This document shows positions 5,885 to 6,030 of a stretch of DNA of 6,030 nucleotides, in pieces. Both the position numbers and the translations under genes were made by a program. The DNA comes from Bacteroidales bacterium (GTDB lineage Bacteria; Bacteroidota; Bacteroidia; Bacteroidales; WCHB1-69): positions 1-6,030 of the forward strand of contig JAGCRI010000054.1 of NCBI GenBank assembly GCA_017964755.1. The letters run 5' to 3'. Below the pieces are notes generated by a model, which did not search any database, was not told where the DNA came from, and was given only the letters and a program-made list of their open reading frames with translations. Within the stretch, counting starts at the first letter, position 1. Each line of letters opens with the position of its first letter.

Positions 5885-6030
5885 ATGCACTCCACTCTCC
5901 ACACCTCCCCCGCGGCACGGTACTACAACTCCGACCTCTCAATTTGGCTGAGCGTGGATCCTCTCTCGGATAAGTACCCGAATTTGTCTCCTTATGTCTA
6001 TTGCGCGAATAATCCGGTGAGGTTGGTAGA
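5885..6030 (+). CDS. RHS repeat-associated core fragment (5'-truncated, runs off the right edge)
   Basis: The frame from ATG 5885-5887 gives 48 residues, including RYYNSDLSIWLSVDPL, SDKYPNLSPYVY and CANNPVRLVD, the conserved RHS core that precedes the variable C-terminal toxin domain in RHS proteins. Only about ten residues (MHSTLHTSPA) precede the core motif, whereas a normal RHS protein has hundreds to thousands of residues of YD-repeat shell before it. A TAA closes the frame 16 bases upstream of the ATG, so this copy is a displaced tail cassette, not a full RHS gene. Composition changes sharply at its start, from AT-rich to 39 of 60 bases G+C at 5881-5940. The variable domain should lie just to the right of the window. 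It may serve as a donor of toxin tails by recombination, or be silent. Confidence 0.82.
   Translation, partial: MHSTLHTSPAARYYNSDLSIWLSVDPLSDKYPNLSPYVYCANNPVRLV

Overview
The window reads as chromosomal DNA of a Bacteroidota (Bacteroidetes) member, probably of the Bacteroidales. The evidence is a TonB-dependent receptor with a carboxypeptidase-regulatory-like N-terminal domain, the bacteroidetal promoter element TAnnTTTG (here TATCTTTG) ahead of three genes, an RHS core segment of the type common in this phylum, and no obvious Shine-Dalgarno sites. The species cannot be named from the sequence.

Layout. Positions 1-1051 (minus) hold the N-terminal 350 residues of a TonB-dependent outer-membrane receptor that runs off the left edge; its best start is a TTG. 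A rho-independent terminator (1106-1141, minus) separates it from rpmB (1167-1403, minus, ribosomal protein L28). rpmB and asnS (1617-3014, plus, asparaginyl-tRNA synthetase) are divergent, each with a TATCTTTG -7 box in the shared 213-bp gap. This left half is housekeeping or core-like.

The right half is accessory in character. Positions 3038-4987 (minus, convergent with asnS) hold one polytopic membrane protein, possibly a GT-C-type glycosyltransferase, interrupted by a single in-frame TAG codon at 4499-4501. The frame continues open on both sides, so this is one gene with a nonsense codon rather than two genes. Its start overlaps by ATGA the end of an 8-codon upstream reading frame. Positions 4988-5313 contain back-to-back promoter-like boxes, a strong 11-bp-arm inverted repeat and a 72-codon open frame without a normal start (5083-5301). 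Twelve bases after it begins a two-TM small membrane protein (5314-5826, plus), followed by an RHS core fragment (5885 to the right edge, plus) that starts abruptly.

My main reading is that 5083 to the end is part of an orphan toxin/immunity array. It would comprise a degenerate toxin tail, its cognate immunity-like membrane protein, and then a displaced RHS C-terminal cassette whose toxin domain should lie just outside the window. The arrangement and the RHS motif are seen directly. The toxin and immunity roles are inferred.
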